From: Liolophura sinensis
Taxonomy: Eukaryota; Mollusca; Polyplacophora; Chitonida; Chitonidae
Length of the DNA: 64,000 nucleotides
Assembly: GCF_032854445.1 (NCBI RefSeq)
Contig: NC_088300.1
Coordinates: 54,472,984-54,536,983 of the forward strand
Reading direction: 5' to 3'
Shown: positions 26,393 through 39,207 of the stretch, in pieces
Numbering within the stretch: position 1 is the first letter of the stretch
Layout: each line of letters starts with the position of its first letter
Position numbers and translations under genes: made by a program
The notes under the pieces: model-generated
The model's input: the letters and a program-made list of their open reading frames with translations, nothing else
Database searches by the model: none
Told to the model about the DNA's origin: nothing

Positions 26393-26629
26393 TTTAGGGC
26401 CCCCGTGGCTCAGTTGGTCAGCATAATGACCCAGGAACCTCCCGCCAATGCGGTCGATGTGAGTTGAAGCCCAGTTCATGCCGGCTCCCTCTCCGGCCTT
26501 ACGTGGGAGGGTCTTCCAGCAGACTGCGGATGGTCGTGGGTTTCCGTGGGTTTCATAATCCTGGCCGCCGTCGCATAAGTGAAATATTCTTGAGTATGGC
26601 GTAAAACACCAATCAAATAAATAAATAAA
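26393..26629 (+). mobile_element. SINE family A, full length, with 15-bp target-site duplication
   Basis: A tRNA-like head (CCCGTGGCTCAGTTGGTCAG; B box GAGTTGAAGCCC), the conserved middle and an AAATAAATAAA tail are all present. TCAAACCTGCCAATC (26378-26392) and TCAAACCTACCAATC (26630-26644) flank it, 14 of 15 identical. Confidence 0.92.
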
Positions 26630-26689
26630 TCAAACCTACCAATCGTCCATAAATGATATAATATCAAGGAGAGCTACATATGCTGAACC

Positions 26690-27150
26690 CTCTTGAAACA
26701 AAAGTCCCGAAAACTGTTTGGACAAAAGCGCCCATACTTGTATTTAAGTTGGACGCAAAGGTCCGAAACTAGATAACGATATGATGAAGCTTTATAAAGC
26801 CCATAAAAAACAATTACAGTCTTGTCCAGATTGGAAGAAAGGGTCAGAAACTCGAACTTTATCTGTAATTTGTTCCAATCCCGTATGATGGACCATTTTG
26901 ACAAAAGGTCTGGACAACTGTTTTGACAGAATGGCCAAAACGTGAGATCTACTCCAAGCTGTCCTGAAACTAGATAAGGTGAAGAAATGTATCATGTTTG
27001 ATTCATTACGATGAACCATTTTCAAATACAGTCCGGAAAGATATCTGGAGAAAATCAATTATGATCTAGTTTAGATTGGACGTAAACTGGAGAAAAACCG
27101 CCATAATATTTCCCAAATTGAACACAGGTGTCCGAAATTCGAACGTAATC
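26690..27150. repeat. degenerate tandem repeat, about 90-165 bp spacing
   Basis: The phrase GTCCGAAACTAGATAA and its variants recur at about 26768, 26855, 26962 and 27130, each preceded by similar text (GGACAAAAG, CAAAACTGTTTTGACA). This looks like an old satellite-like array. Overlapping minus-strand frames are composition effects. Confidence 0.5.
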
Positions 27151-27309
27151 TGTAACGTGCTAAGGTAAAGGCATGTTTCAAGTTCCAGTTCAATATAGGC
27201 CTCATATGATGCGTTTTGAAAAAATCCCGGAAAAGTGGAAAACAATAGAAGATGAAAAGGAAAGTGAAACAATGTGAAAATTATAGACAAAAATGTGCAA
27301 TAACATTTC

Positions 27310-28820
27310 ATGGTTCAGTTATATCCGTGGTTAACCTGCTTGCTATGTGCTCTCGTGGAATGAATTAATTATGTTAATTTTTTCTCACAATCATTCTAAA
27401 ACTTATTATCGACGATATGGCCAATACTAGTGCATCTGTCTTAGTGAAGTAAAATCCGTAATATTTCAATTACGGTTCATGCACCAAGGTTCGAGAAGAT
27501 AAGAGTTTAAACTGCATGTGTCCTGCATATATCTGTAGGCCGATAACAACTACAACACAAATAATTGGCGCTTTGTTGAAAAATTTTAGGCTAATTGTTT
27601 GCATATATTATATATATTGATATACATGTATAATATATCTGCAATAATCTCTGAATGTAAATAAAGCCCGCGTTATTGCTTTGATAGTTCAGCCCTATAT
27701 ATGAAAGAATTGGTTATACCAAAGAAAGCGTGATTTTACATTTGACACATACACGATTGATTACTTGTACAGGCTTATATATGGGCTCTTGGTAATTGTG
27801 ATAAAATAATTCGCTGATAACTATTTGACATGGACGATACAGAATTACTGACCTATTCATTCACTGCATATACGGTGATTAGTATTGCCATCATTTATGG
27901 AAAACATTTTGCGTGTCTATATATCTGGGTGGCCTATAAATAATATGCGACTTGACGTGTATATACATGTAAACCTGTCCTAGAAACCACATGCGTCATA
28001 TATAGGCATTTCTGCCAATAATACTTGTATGGAATCACATTGAAGTTTTATACTCACGGGACGGAAAATTTTATGATCCTCACTTCACCACACGCACTGG
28101 CATTTATACAGAACACTAGAATTAAAGAATGAGGATTGATAAAATAAAGGGACAAATGAGAATGAGGTGTTTATAACAGCCAGCTCAACAATTTTTCACT
28201 TATAAGTAAAGACTGCGGAAAGGGGAATGCCCGGAGTAAACCACCGCCCATCGTCAGTATACCAAACAAACTTTCTGACAAACCTTATTTTGACCATATT
28301 GGCCAAAGACATGGTTGTCACAGCCAACCAGCACTTTATCCTTCTGGACCAGCGAGGTCTCAGAAGTCTCTCTCTACATAAAGAAGGTTATTCCGTTTTA
28401 TTATATCTTGCCATCTCTAACTGACGTACCAACAGTTTATTCCATGCACAGCCTGAGAGTCGGTTATTGTCGATTAATTGGCTGTTAAGTTCAGCGTTCA
28501 GTTTCAGTGTGTGCTGTGGAAGTGTTCATATGAGACAATAGGGACCAATATTACAAACAAGTGCATACGTGACATTCACCAGATAATGGTGATAGCTCTA
28601 CAGGGAGCAACATTAATCGGTAAAGCAGTACCATTATTCCACATACAGAACAATTGATCCATGCAGAAGTGGAGTTGGTTTGCCCTGCATGTTGGTAATA
28701 GGAATCGAGTTACAGAGCTTTATAGTTGGTCATGAACAATGGTAACCTTCGACTTCGCCGTATGTTTCATATACCGCAGTTCTGAATACTAAGAATGTAT
28801 GGAATAAAAATACAGACAGG
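27310..28820. other. intergenic stretch without recognised gene
   Basis: AT-rich, with many TATATA and ACATGTA words. A 65-codon + frame at 28227-28424 (PGVNHRPSSVYQTNFLTNLI) lies in SINE-like text and is not supported as a gene. Confidence 0.4.
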
Positions 28821-28835
28821 AGACAAATGTGTATA

Positions 28836-29106
28836 TTTATTTATTTATTTATTTGGTTGGTGTTTTACGCCGTATTAAAGAATATTTCATTTATACGATT
28901 GAGGCCAGCATTATGGTAAGAGGAAAAGGGAGCAGTCCAGGGGAAATCCGCGGCCATCCGCATTTTGCTGACTGACCATCTAACGCACAGCCGGTGAGAA
29001 AATCAGGATGAGCTAGACTTGAACTTATAGCGACCACATTTGGTGAGAGTCTCCTGGGTCATTACGCCGCGCTGGCACGTTAACCACCTCGGTCATGGAG
29101 GCCCCC
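28836..29106 (-). mobile_element. SINE family A, full length, with target-site duplication
   Basis: It is reverse-oriented, with the tail at 28836 and the tRNA-like head ending at 29106. CAAATGTGTATA (28824-28835) and CAAATGCGTATA (29107-29118) flank it. Confidence 0.9.
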
Positions 29107-30122
29107 CAAATGCGTATAGGATGGATGTTACCTACACCTGTAGTTTATAGAGTTAGTGTTATATATGGTGTGGGGACGGTATTTCTCTTAAATCGATCCG
29201 CACACCTACATGGATGTCACATTTTCATGTGGTTAATGAATCAATTTGTTTCCATGACACTGGGACACAGTATGATACATGACACATATTATATCCCAGT
29301 ATGAAACTATCTTAAATGTCCGGAATCCTATTTACTTATGGGTGGGTTAACACCAATAATAACTGAACCATCCAACGGCGAGAAACCCATTGAAATTAAT
29401 AGTTCAGATGTATTCGTAACAGCTAAGCAGGAAAATAATCCTCTCTAGGGAGTCTGTTGTACTTTTTTTTATAGCCTTATATGAGATTCTTACCCCAAAC
29501 GTACAAAACATATATAGACTTTTAAGTGCGTGATTTCATATAGATTTTCTTTTTGCAAGTCTGTTTTGTAATTGATTGGAAGTGGCCATTGATTTCTCAC
29601 CTCTCAAGAAAACCAGATAATGAACTCGCGTGAACAGTGCATTACACTTCATGGTAGCAAATGTATAATGTACGAGTCAAAGTGCTGATACAAACGGCTT
29701 TCATGTATATACCATTGGCACATATTTCATTTTATACTCTTGCATCTCCTAAGTATCACAAACTGAAAGCATTTGTGGATAATCTTGTAGTATTTTGACC
29801 CGAAGTACTCGTTTTATTTGATATCGCATGGGCGAGAAAAATACAGCTAATTTTTTTTTTAATTTTTTTTTTATACCCATTGACTAAAATTGTTCAAAGG
29901 GTGTTGTATGTCGTATAGCGGTTGGCGTCAGTCTGTCCGCTCGTTTTCCTCTTTTCCCTATGGATTCACACAGGCTGAGGGTCCTTTGTAGATTCTGGCT
30001 ATGCATCGGATCAGGTTTTATCTGGACAGCCGGCAGTAAACTTAAGTTGCATACACGGGGGAAGAAGCACAATTTGCGTATTTGTCTCTGAGATATAGCA
30101 CTGTTGCTGGTTTGTCCACTAA

Positions 30123-30276
<154 letters not shown>

Positions 30277-31597
30277 ATGGATGTGCACCATTGTCCATCT
30301 TGATGAGGAACCCTGACAGCTTATAGAGTTTGTGAAATAACATTAGACTTAAACCGTCGTCCAGAGATAACCTTGATTCATTGTTAGGAAATCACACTTT
30401 TGGATCGATTTCCAGAGCCTGGGTCAAGTAGCTGGCATGGTACTCACATACTGACATTTCTCTTGTACTTATAATTTCGTCTGGCTTTGTTGGTTTGAGC
30501 CTAACCTCTACATCACTGTTTGTTATCTGGGTTAATTAATGGAAAACAAGCACAAAAAAGTACCTGTTCGCAACATGGAGCATTTTCTACAGTGTATATG
30601 TATATACAAACAGATGAACTGTAATGTAAGGTATTTCCAGTAATTTCAATTCAGTAATTTACCAATTGTATTGGTATATATGTATACTGTAAAGCCTAAC
30701 AGAAACTAAACTAACACTACTTAATACGGTGTCCCACTCATGCATATATATATGCATGGATTTAATAATTACTTGTAGGCCTTATTCAATAATTATCCGC
30801 CGTTCAGTTCATACATCGTCCACGTCATGAAAAAGAATTCACTATATAATATCTTGAGTGACTCATTGCGACTACCGAAAAAAAGATTGGTGCTGTGATA
30901 TCCCATTTGTTCATGTAATTTCAGTGTTCATAATTAGACATCCACAATACATTCTGTCACGGTGACAAAGAGCTGTGCATGTCAATCCTGTGCATTTTCC
31001 ATGCATAAAATGGAATAATTAATCAAAACGATAAGATTGCATGTCACATAAATTCTAAACCTCCTCTTCACGCATGCGAGATGTACAGGGGCAATAGAGA
31101 AACCTACTGCTGTGTGCACATTATTGTTCCTATCGACACATAGTAAACTCAGTGCCTAACAAAAAAACACACTGGGCTCTGTTTCACATGCCACTGTTAT
31201 CACCGAGCCGTTGAGGATGTGTTTGTTTAACATCATATACATTGTTTCCGATCACAGCGCTACCGAAGCTTAAATGTCTGTCCACTTCACACATGGCTGC
31301 AACACAGCGACCAGAAAAGGAAGAAAGACGTCACAAAACACATGGCTGTATAGTTTTTGTCAAATGTCGACGGAGTTAAACGTTGCTAGTGTTAAACGTT
31401 GTCTTGGAAATGGATCTTGCGATTATCGACTTGGAACGCCCTTTACGGACTACGAATGGAATACGAATGTCGGACATGGCGTATATACAAATTTAAACAA
31501 CATGTTTCATTTGAAGTTCCATTATTATTATTTACCTTTTCCCCTTTACGTGTATATATATTTATATATTGATCAAAATAGGATATGCAAAGGGTTG
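30277..31597. other. intergenic stretch without recognised gene
   Basis: No exon or repeat family was recognised. A long + frame that starts at 31274 runs into the SINE at 31598 and is not credible as a gene. Confidence 0.4.
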
Positions 31598-31745
31598 GTG
31601 TTTGATTGGTGTTTCACGCCGTATTCAAGAATATTTCACTTATACGACGGCGGCCAGAATTATGGTGGGAAGAAACCGGGCAGAACCCGGGGAATACCCA
31701 CGACCATCCGCAAGTTGCTGGCAGACCTTCCCACTTACGGCCGGA
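31598..31745 (-). mobile_element. SINE family A fragment
   Basis: Contains GTTTCACGCCGTATTCAAGA, the GACGGCGGCCAGAATTATGG block and the PuPy-rich middle in reverse orientation. Head and A-rich tail are missing. Confidence 0.85.
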
Positions 31746-33303
31746 GAAATGCGGATTTACGACAACCATTAGTTTTCTTACAAGGCGAAGAACCCTATGG
31801 TTACTTGTAGAAAACTCAAGCAACCTGATGAATACACAAACCACAAACCAAAAGGGCGTTCATTGCAGAGAAGTATGGGCCAAAAAAATGCAGTGATGGC
31901 AAAGTCGGCTATAGAATAGAATCGCCAATTTTACATTCCTGTGTTATTGGACAATGATGCATGCATAACGCTAACATAACTCTGACTATACAGTCAATCT
32001 GAATAAACTCAGATGGATATATATTTCCACATATCCAGCTGAGTTTAATTATATTGACTATACCTTACATTTATATTCATTTGTACATGCTTTGAAATGT
32101 AAGCTTTATGTTTCCTTTCGTATTAACGTTTAACTCAACAGAAACGGGGTTGAGAAGTTATAATTCATGTCTTCGAAGATACAATTATTTATATGTGTGG
32201 AAAATCATCGCCACCTGTATAAAGAAGTGGTCATCACGGAACAGACAGCAAGCGCACAATATATAGTTCGTTGATGCTAATGGTGTATGGTGGTTGAATG
32301 CAAACATCAGGTATGCGTATCTGTATTCTGCTTGAGACTATACAATCACGACCAGTTTACCTTGGAGATTATAAACTAAAAATAAATCGCATAACGCCAG
32401 AGCTCTGTGACACAATACCGGTTGACAAGATTGAAACGGTTTCTCACTAACATAGTCCATCAACTAAAAGATTAATGCAGTCTAAAGCCATCATCACCCA
32501 TGCCAATGCCCAAATAAATGCCTATATTTCTTTCTGGATTCAGGCCGTGTTAAAGCTTTATGCGGTACTTGTAACCTATTGGATCGATGGCAGCCCATAT
32601 ACATTAACACCACTCCGTCAGCTCAGGAAAGGTCGTCAGGAATCTTTCCGTCTTCAGTTATTCAGGCGTCTTCAGGGTAGAAAAGACGGGTGATGGTGAA
32701 GTTCAACAAGTGGTATAATTCGCCGATAGGAGTGTGCTAGAGGCCAAGTGATCATCAACATTAAGCTATTACTGGAAACCAATGTAATATTCCTTGACTG
32801 AGTTTTGTGCCTGTACCTTTGAATATTGGCAGAACATCAGTGGACGCACTCCTTCTGGATGAATTATAACGCCGATCTTATCCAACGGTCCGGAGCTCGC
32901 AGGATTGCTTAACGACCACTCGTGTAAGTGCTAACATCATTTGTCTCTTGGATATAGGCCTAATCGGAAGGTTGGAGTAGCTTTCAGCCAGAAATCCACA
33001 CCTTCAACAGTATGTGACAGTCATCAGCGAGTGTTTACGGTGATTTCCCGGTGCGCAAAAACTATATTTTAACCAAGCTTTAGTTAGCTCTAATGTTTCT
33101 CAACAGGATTCTGCGCATAAGGTGCTACTGTTTGTTATATATCGTGGGCCTACGGTTTGCTTTCGTCGTGGTGTCGACGTTTCATTTCACAAAATAACAA
33201 CTGATCCGCATGGTGACATTGATTGTGAAAAAAGCCCTAGACGTATTACATCTGCAGCGTTATTGTTTGATTTCTTTTTCAAAGCTGTGCGTATAGGATC
33301 ACA
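31746..33303. other. 5' flank of the GPCR gene
   Basis: No repeat or gene was recognised. A pyrimidine-rich TTTCTTTTTCAAAG ends at 33284, 19 bp before the GPCR ATG. It could be a 3' splice site that joins an upstream, unseen exon. Confidence 0.35.
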
Positions 33304-34461
33304 ATGTTTTCTTTTGGGGACGCAGAGATACACGTTTTATGTGCCTTTGTTGCGATTCTTGCCGTCATTGGTGCGATTGGCAATGCAATGATTTTGATAG
33401 TATACTCAAAGAGGAAAGACCGACGACCCACCAACGTGTTCATACGTGCCTTAGCCGGGCTGGACTTGTGTGTATGTGTCGTGGTTATGCCTTACACCAT
33501 CGTGTACGAATATCATCTGGTAACTTCTGAGTTTGCCTGCAAGCTGTGCGAGTTGACGAGGCACTTCAACGTAAGCATGTCTAACTTGACTTTGGTGGCA
33601 GTGGCTGCCGAACGATACGTCGCCATCTGCAAACCGACTTTTACAGTAACCGCTCGCCATGTCCAGAAAGTTTTACTGGTCATGGTCATTTTCAGCATCT
33701 TCTTCAGTATTCCGTCATCATTTATTTTCGCCGTGGTACACGAGCAGGGAATTGTTTCTTGGAGGAACACCACACAGTTTAATTTTACCAACTCACTACC
33801 CTATGCCTATTGCATGTTTACATCGACCATTTTGGGACCAGTGCCCACGCTTGCTTACCAAGTATTCCAGGTGGTCATATGGTTCGGATGTATGATAACC
33901 ATCATTGTGCTGTACATCTTTGTGTACAGGGTAGTCTGGAAGCGGGACAAGGCCCGGAACTCAGCCAGGATCCGTCCTGCAGTCTGGGCAACACCCTGTG
34001 CAAATGCCCCGGTGGGGTCTGACGACGAGAAAGCCACTCGCAGACCAGACGTGAGGAAGATTGTGAGAGTTCCGAGCCAGGGTCGAGCCCATGGTACAAC
34101 TGATGCCAGGACAAATATGCCTGCAGTTGAGGCGAGCCAGATATCTGAAGTGAGCCAATCCTTGGATCCGAGTGTGACCACATCACGAATGCCCACGTCT
34201 CTCGTCCTGACCAAGAAAACTGACAACAGAATAAATGCTCATCGGAAGACCGGCACTATGCTCTTTCTGTGTACGGTCGTCTACATCGTCACATGGATGC
34301 CGTTTTGGTTGGACATCTTTGGTGCGAGCAACAGTCTGACTTTTCGACATATGTTCTTTATCAGCAATGCAACAAATCCCATTATTTATGGCATTGTTAA
34401 CAAACAGGTGCGCAAAGCCATGGTCAGTATAATCTGTCGACAGAAACCTAACGTGATGTGA
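33304..34461 (+). CDS. class A (rhodopsin-like) GPCR, orphan, peptide-receptor-like
   Basis: 385 residues in one exon with seven membrane spans at about 10-34, 43-68, 79-105, 120-144, 184-209, 316-339 and 345-364. Class A marks are present: G26-N27 in TM1, LAGLD with D54 in TM2, C79 and C170 for the extracellular disulfide, E103-R104-Y105, TWMPFW (330-335) and N358-P-I-I-Y362. ECL2 has two N-glycosylation sequons (N155, N160). The third cytoplasmic loop is about 100 residues and Ser/Thr/basic rich. The C-tail is short, with a possible palmitoyl Cys378. The usual TM4 tryptophan is absent. The N-terminus is only about 10 residues before TM1, so an upstream exon may be missing. Ligand and coupling are unknown; the general look is of amine/peptide receptors in lophotrochozoan expansions. 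Confidence 0.92.
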   Translation: MFSFGDAEIHVLCAFVAILAVIGAIGNAMILIVYSKRKDRRPTNVFIRALAGLDLCVCVVVMPYTIVYEYHLVTSEFACKLCELTRHFNVSMSNLTLVAVAAERYVAICKPTFTVTARHVQKVLLVMVIFSIFFSIPSSFIFAVVHEQGIVSWRNTTQFNFTNSLPYAYCMFTSTILGPVPTLAYQVFQVVIWFGCMITIIVLYIFVYRVVWKRDKARNSARIRPAVWATPCANAPVGSDDEKATRRPDVRKIVRVPSQGRAHGTTDARTNMPAVEASQISEVSQSLDPSVTTSRMPTSLVLTKKTDNRINAHRKTGTMLFLCTVVYIVTWMPFWLDIFGASNSLTFRHMFFISNATNPIIYGIVNKQVRKAMVSIICRQKPNVM

Positions 34462-34618
34462 TCCACTGTCACATTAAACAACTCCATGACATTTGACACA
34501 ATATGAATCATGTAAGCTATCAGTATTGGTAATAACTTTGCTATTTTCCCACCACGTTGCCTTCGTTATATATTTGTTATGGATGTATATGTAGGCTTAT
34601 CTAAATGATATCACTAAT

Positions 34619-34624
34619 AATAAA
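34619..34624 (+). terminator. candidate GPCR poly(A) signal
   Basis: AATAAA lies 158 bp beyond the GPCR stop codon on the same strand. Confidence 0.5.
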
Positions 34625-35199
34625 ACTATATTGTACGTGTAATTAAGCATATTAGACTAATTTTGTCACTTTTGTATTCCTGTTTATGCTTAGTGACCTG
34701 TTCAAACGATGTCCCCATTTCAAACAAAGCTGTATACGTCATTAGTATAAGACATCGTCACGTTTTCCCTTCCTCGATGCTGGACAGTTCATGATGGGTG
34801 CGTTACATAACGTTTACATTCAGGTAAATTAAAATCATGACGCAATTAAAGTTATGCAATGATTCGTGGGAATACAGGGATATACTGCCTAAATTTGTAG
34901 CGTGCGTGCTGTTCCTTATTACATCGGGCATGTTGAGAGCCTAATAATCAAAGGAGCTGACTCGCGGTGACTCTCGTTAAACTATAGACAAACTGGCTTT
35001 ATTAATGAAGCACATACTATATAAATGCACCTATGGGTATGCTGAAGTCTTGTATAATGATCTCGCGCATGTAGAAATATAAAGTAATGAGTAATGGAGC
35101 CGCTGTAATTAAATTGGTTACGTTGCAGTTTGTATTTATTCTAACCATCTACCTATCGCAGGCATGGTTTTCAACGTACCAACGCGGCATAGTAATTAA

Positions 35200-35341
35200 C
35201 TCAGGAGTTCAAGTCAAGCTCATGCTGGTCTCTCAGCAATCTGCAGATGGTCATGGGTTTCACTGGGCTCTGCCCGGTTTCCTCTTGACTACAGCGTATT
35301 CTTGAGTACGGCGTAAAACACCAGTCAAATAAATAAATAAA
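35200..35341 (+). mobile_element. SINE family A, 5'-truncated
   Basis: It starts near the B box (GAGTTCAAGTCAAGCTCATG), keeps GGGCTCTGCCCGGTTTCCTC, has lost part of the middle, and ends GGCGTAAAACACCAGTCAAA with an AAATA tail. Confidence 0.85.
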
Positions 35342-35452
35342 TGAAGTGCCACATATTTTAACTTCTGTCAGGATCAGTTAAAATAAAACTATATCTGGCG
35401 TATAGTTTCATAAGTTTAGCAGGCGCCTTATAAGCATTTACGACAGTCTTAA

Positions 35453-36536
35453 AGCGACACGGTCGCCCAAATGTTAGATAGTTTTGGGTTATTACAGAAT
35501 GAAATGAGTATCGGGTATTTTTCTCAAGAAGGAAAAGTTACAAGCTTTAAGTTAATCCTACCCCCCAGCTGTGTATATTAATTGAATGTTTAAAAATAAC
35601 AAAAAACTGTAAACTGAAAAGTCTGCAATATTTCAATGAGGCGCAGTCAATTCAGTGGATATAGAGAATACGCATAGCGCTCGGTAAAATTCATATGCAA
35701 ACAAACACGGATGATTACTTATTTATTTATTTATTTATTTATTTGATTGTTGTTTTACGCCATACTCAAGAATATTTCACTTATACGACGATGGCCAGCA
35801 TTATGGAGGGGGGAAACCGTGCAGAACCCTGGGGAAACCCACGAACATCCGCAGATTACTGGCAGACCTTCTGGCTGATTACAGAAGGACCTACGGCTCG
35901 CTCGTGGCAGCATCGACCAAAAAGGGGCCTAAAAGAGGTTGACAAGCAAGTCTAGAGTTGTAATTGGTGGTCAGTTTGAACTTTGGAGTACACTGAAGAA
36001 AGAAAAGGGTCTCACGATGCACGAAGGTGTCACTTAGTTAATGCTTGTTAAACTTGCCACTTGCCTGCAGCTTACTTCGTGGACAACCGCGTTCGGCCTT
36101 AAAACTGTATTATAAGTAGCATTTTTAGCAAAACTTCTTCTCTTTAGTGCTTGCCAGTGATGGTCCAATACATATATATCTTCGGTACAATACTTACACA
36201 GAGCAGTATCAATTCAGTAGGAAAAATAGCAAGATCACACTGTCACTGTTTCTGTCACCCACACGTAAGCCACCTCGCTCGACATTGTTTGTTTTGACCC
36301 GAACTTTCCGAACGTATATGCTTCGGGTTGAATATTAATGAGGCGAAATGGCCCGCCCTCTTTGTGTAGAATTCGATTAAGAGTAGGACTTCTCCGGGGT
36401 CGTACAAGCTACATACTCAATGAATATCTTTTATTTGAACGTTAGTGATTTGGTGTGTGAACAAACCTTAAAACTTCGTCAAGACGTCGCAATCAGAATT
36501 TGTCTAAAAATCCAGATTTTGGGCGACCACGTCACT
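35453..36536. mobile_element. non-autonomous DNA transposon with TTAA flanks
   Basis: The left end AGCGACACGGTCGCCCAAA and right end TTTGGGCGACCACGTCACT (+ strand) form about 19 bp terminal inverted repeats with three mismatches. Each is bordered outside by TTAA (35449-35452 and 36537-36540). TTAA duplication is the known mark of piggyBac-type transposons. The roughly 1.08 kb interior shows no transposase. A family A SINE has inserted inside it (35716-35885). Confidence 0.7.
35716..35885 (-). mobile_element. SINE family A, 5'-truncated
   Basis: In reverse, it starts with the TTATTTATTTATT tail, then TTTTACGCCATACTCAAGAA and the GGCCAGCATTATGG block, ending near GCAGACCTTC. It is nested in the TTAA-flanked element. 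Confidence 0.88.
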
Positions 36537-37331
36537 TTAAGTATATACATTTTGAATATCTTGTTGGATGATGGTTTTAGAAATTCTGCAACTATATGGG
36601 CTTCCTAACATGGAAAGTAAATTACGCCTGTAAGTCGTCAAACATTTCATTATATCTCCGCTGGTTTATTTATCGACAAATAAATACAATGTTAACGTTG
36701 TACCGGAGACGTTTGTAGTAATCAGAAAGCTTAATGGCGTACGCGAAGCGTTGAAGTTTACTATAAGCCTGAGAACATCGTGGCAATATCACAGTTAGTG
36801 TTTCACGAGAGTGTGACACCATTTAATTTTGTGTAGGCCATGAATATGTCTGATACGTTTTTCACTTGAAAGTCTGCAGCCTTATGTCTATATATTACAC
36901 AGCATGTGCAATTACGTCCTGTACAAAGTTACACGCCCATGAGAGGATTATAACATAATGCAATGTTCATATAATGATGATCAGCCTTCACTATCTTCGA
37001 AATTACACTCGCCGTACTGTAGTGCTAATGGCTTGCCATACGTCAGTGTCAGATATCGGTAAACGTCTTACAAATGCTTCCATCACGCACATTCTTCAAT
37101 AAAGGTATTTGTTTACGCACGAGAACGTCTCCAATTCATAAAAAAAAAATAACACAAGCTTTAATAAACAGTTAACAAGATGTCGGATTTGCGTCGAAAT
37201 ACATGTGTTATTTGTTTAGAACTTTTGACAAGGGACCGATTGTCATCTTTATCCGTCACACAGACAGAAGAATAGGTCAAATCAAATCAATTTTTTGTAC
37301 AAAAAGAACACGTTTTTTTCTAACATTGCAT

Positions 37332-37586
37332 TCACAAAGTTAACATCTGCTGCCGAAACGAATTCTTTAGTTCCAATTTAAACTCATCTACAGTCGTTGC
37401 GAGTTTGACTTTACTTAGGAGATGGTTCCATAATTTGGCACCCTGGCAACTAAGAGAATTATAGCCATACGTCTTCTTTCGACACATAGTGGTGTTGACT
37501 ATTTTTATATCTCTCAGGCTATACACGCTGTCTTTGCCATCCATTAGGACTGGTGTCTTATACATAGTATTCTGATGACCTGTCAA
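37332..37586 (-). pseudogene. 3' end of a LINE reverse transcriptase (fragment)
   Basis: The frame ends in a motif typical of non-LTR RT C-termini: YGYNSLSCQGAKLWNHLLSK followed by a phenylalanine-leucine rich end. The remaining RT is absent. This is a 5'-truncated insertion or a decayed end of a CR1/jockey-like LINE. A non-coding repeat shared with 51.3-51.6 kb lies next to it. Confidence 0.55.
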
Positions 37587-37985
37587 GCTACGTCCTAGTT
37601 CTCTGAGGTTTATGGCAACTAGGGGCCATTATGTGCATCGGATACGGTTGTAACTTTAGCAAAGAACACAGTCAGCAATGTGCGTGAATATAACTCTGAA
37701 GGTTGATTGGATTGGTTTTCTGTTTTTACGCGCATAAAGAATTGATAATCTATAGTACCACCACAGTTTGGTTCCCCATTACTTTTGTGTACATGTATGT
37801 ATAAATGTGTTTGTGTGCCCCTCAAGTTAATGTTTTCAGTGTGTTCTGTCAACGTGTAACCGTTACCATCAGCCGAGATTGCAGAATCAACACTGGCCTT
37901 GACATGACTGATGTGGGCGCTGCAAACACTAATACACTGTATTCCCCATTACTTAGAAAAGATAATTGGCTTTCACAGAGGTAAA
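37575..37985 (+). repeat. about 400-bp dispersed repeat, copy 1
   Basis: Shares TTCTCTGAGGTTTATGG, then several diverged matches, then CAGCCGAGATTG-AGAATCAACA-TGGCCTT with 51268-51635 in the same orientation. The shared order over 350-400 bp shows common descent. Confidence 0.7.
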
Positions 37986-38394
37986 TAATATTACACAAAA
38001 TAAACCAAAATTGGTAGAAGTCTTAGCGTTTTACTAACCTTTGTAGACACAAAAGAAATAAACATGTTCTTTGCCCAAGTGGTTTTAGATGAGGGGAAGT
38101 ACTTTTTATGCCGCATCGGCAGTAACTTAAATATATCCTCCTACACTACACAGTTAGTATATGATTGCACATAGAACTGTCGCAACTAAATGTCCATGGG
38201 GTTTTTGGGGGATTTTTTGCGCATACATCAAGATGGGCTTATAATTCGTTACACACAAAAATGCTCCGATACATAACTTTGCAATGTAACCGGTCGTGAA
38301 AGGCTATAGACATGTAACTTTACTATACATAAATAATGTATACAATAGACCGATATTTCTACCCGATAGAAAGCATCACTATGTCTGGACGTGG

Positions 38395-38665
38395 GACAGG
38401 CCCGGATAGCACAGTTGATAGATTCCGCTTCGGGAGCGGTAGATTCAGGATCAATCTTGGGTCGAGTCCCACCTAAGACTTCAAAAGAGGAAGTTGTATG
38501 AAGGGGATAGTGCAACGACTGGTTGACCCGTATCAGTATAATGGCTCTGGCGGGGCGACTTACTTGCCGTCTCTGAGTCGTCTCAGTGAAGCAGCAATAG
38601 ATAAAAGAGCGGTGGAAATCCGTCCTGCGACAAGGAGGCTTTGGACGTGGCAAAGGAGGCAAAGG
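38395..38665 (+). mobile_element. SINE family B, head and body
   Basis: The tRNA-like head (GGATAGCACAGTTGATAGAT; GGGTCGAGTCCCACC) and a body with GGGATAGTGCAACGACTGGT match the reverse of 16.7-17.0 kb and 57.7-57.9 kb. The CCCCAAGCAC tail is lost. Confidence 0.75.
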
Positions 38666-39207
38666 TCAACTTAACCCCATTTCTTTTACATGTGTGTACT
38701 GAGAGTGCTTTCTATAGTGTTATATATTTGATATCTTTTGGGTTTATATATAATAGCTTTCGGTCTTCTAAATTCCAAATTAATACTATACTCTTTTAGC
38801 TTAGTATTGGGCTTGTTGACAACCTTTTTTTCTGCCTGTTTTCTGTCAGGTGTTTTTCCCAGGCTTCGGCCTGCCTTTGTGATTGGTTGATAACTAGTCT
38901 TACTTTATATTATAAATATAGTTAAGCCATAGATAAAAAATTGGATAATTAATAGTGTATATACTAATAGTTAGTAATATAATTAGTGTTATATTGTAGC
39001 ATAGGGCTGTAAGTTGCTTTACTTCAGGTATAGTGTACAATTGTGGGATAGGAAATCCTGTACTTACACCGTCTCTTCCACACCTAACAGAGCACCTTCC
39101 GTCTGTTCTCCCTGACCCGGAGCAGCTCCCGAGTAACTTCTGCTATTCTAACTGTCGTTTTGTAATAACTCCCTTGTGTATACACCAGTATAGTTATTAG
39201 TTACAGC

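Noticed and set aside
26401-26475. tRNA gene candidates at SINE heads (also 10722, 17021, 38395, 51045)
   Set aside because: A and B boxes are present but acceptor and anticodon arms do not fold, and each is followed by a SINE body.
31274-31810. 178-codon + frame
   Set aside because: Its last third is a reversed SINE and the rest shows no motif or splice support.
33451-34226. Several antisense frames of 65-123 codons
   Set aside because: Shadows of the intact GPCR gene on the + strand, with no domain signal.
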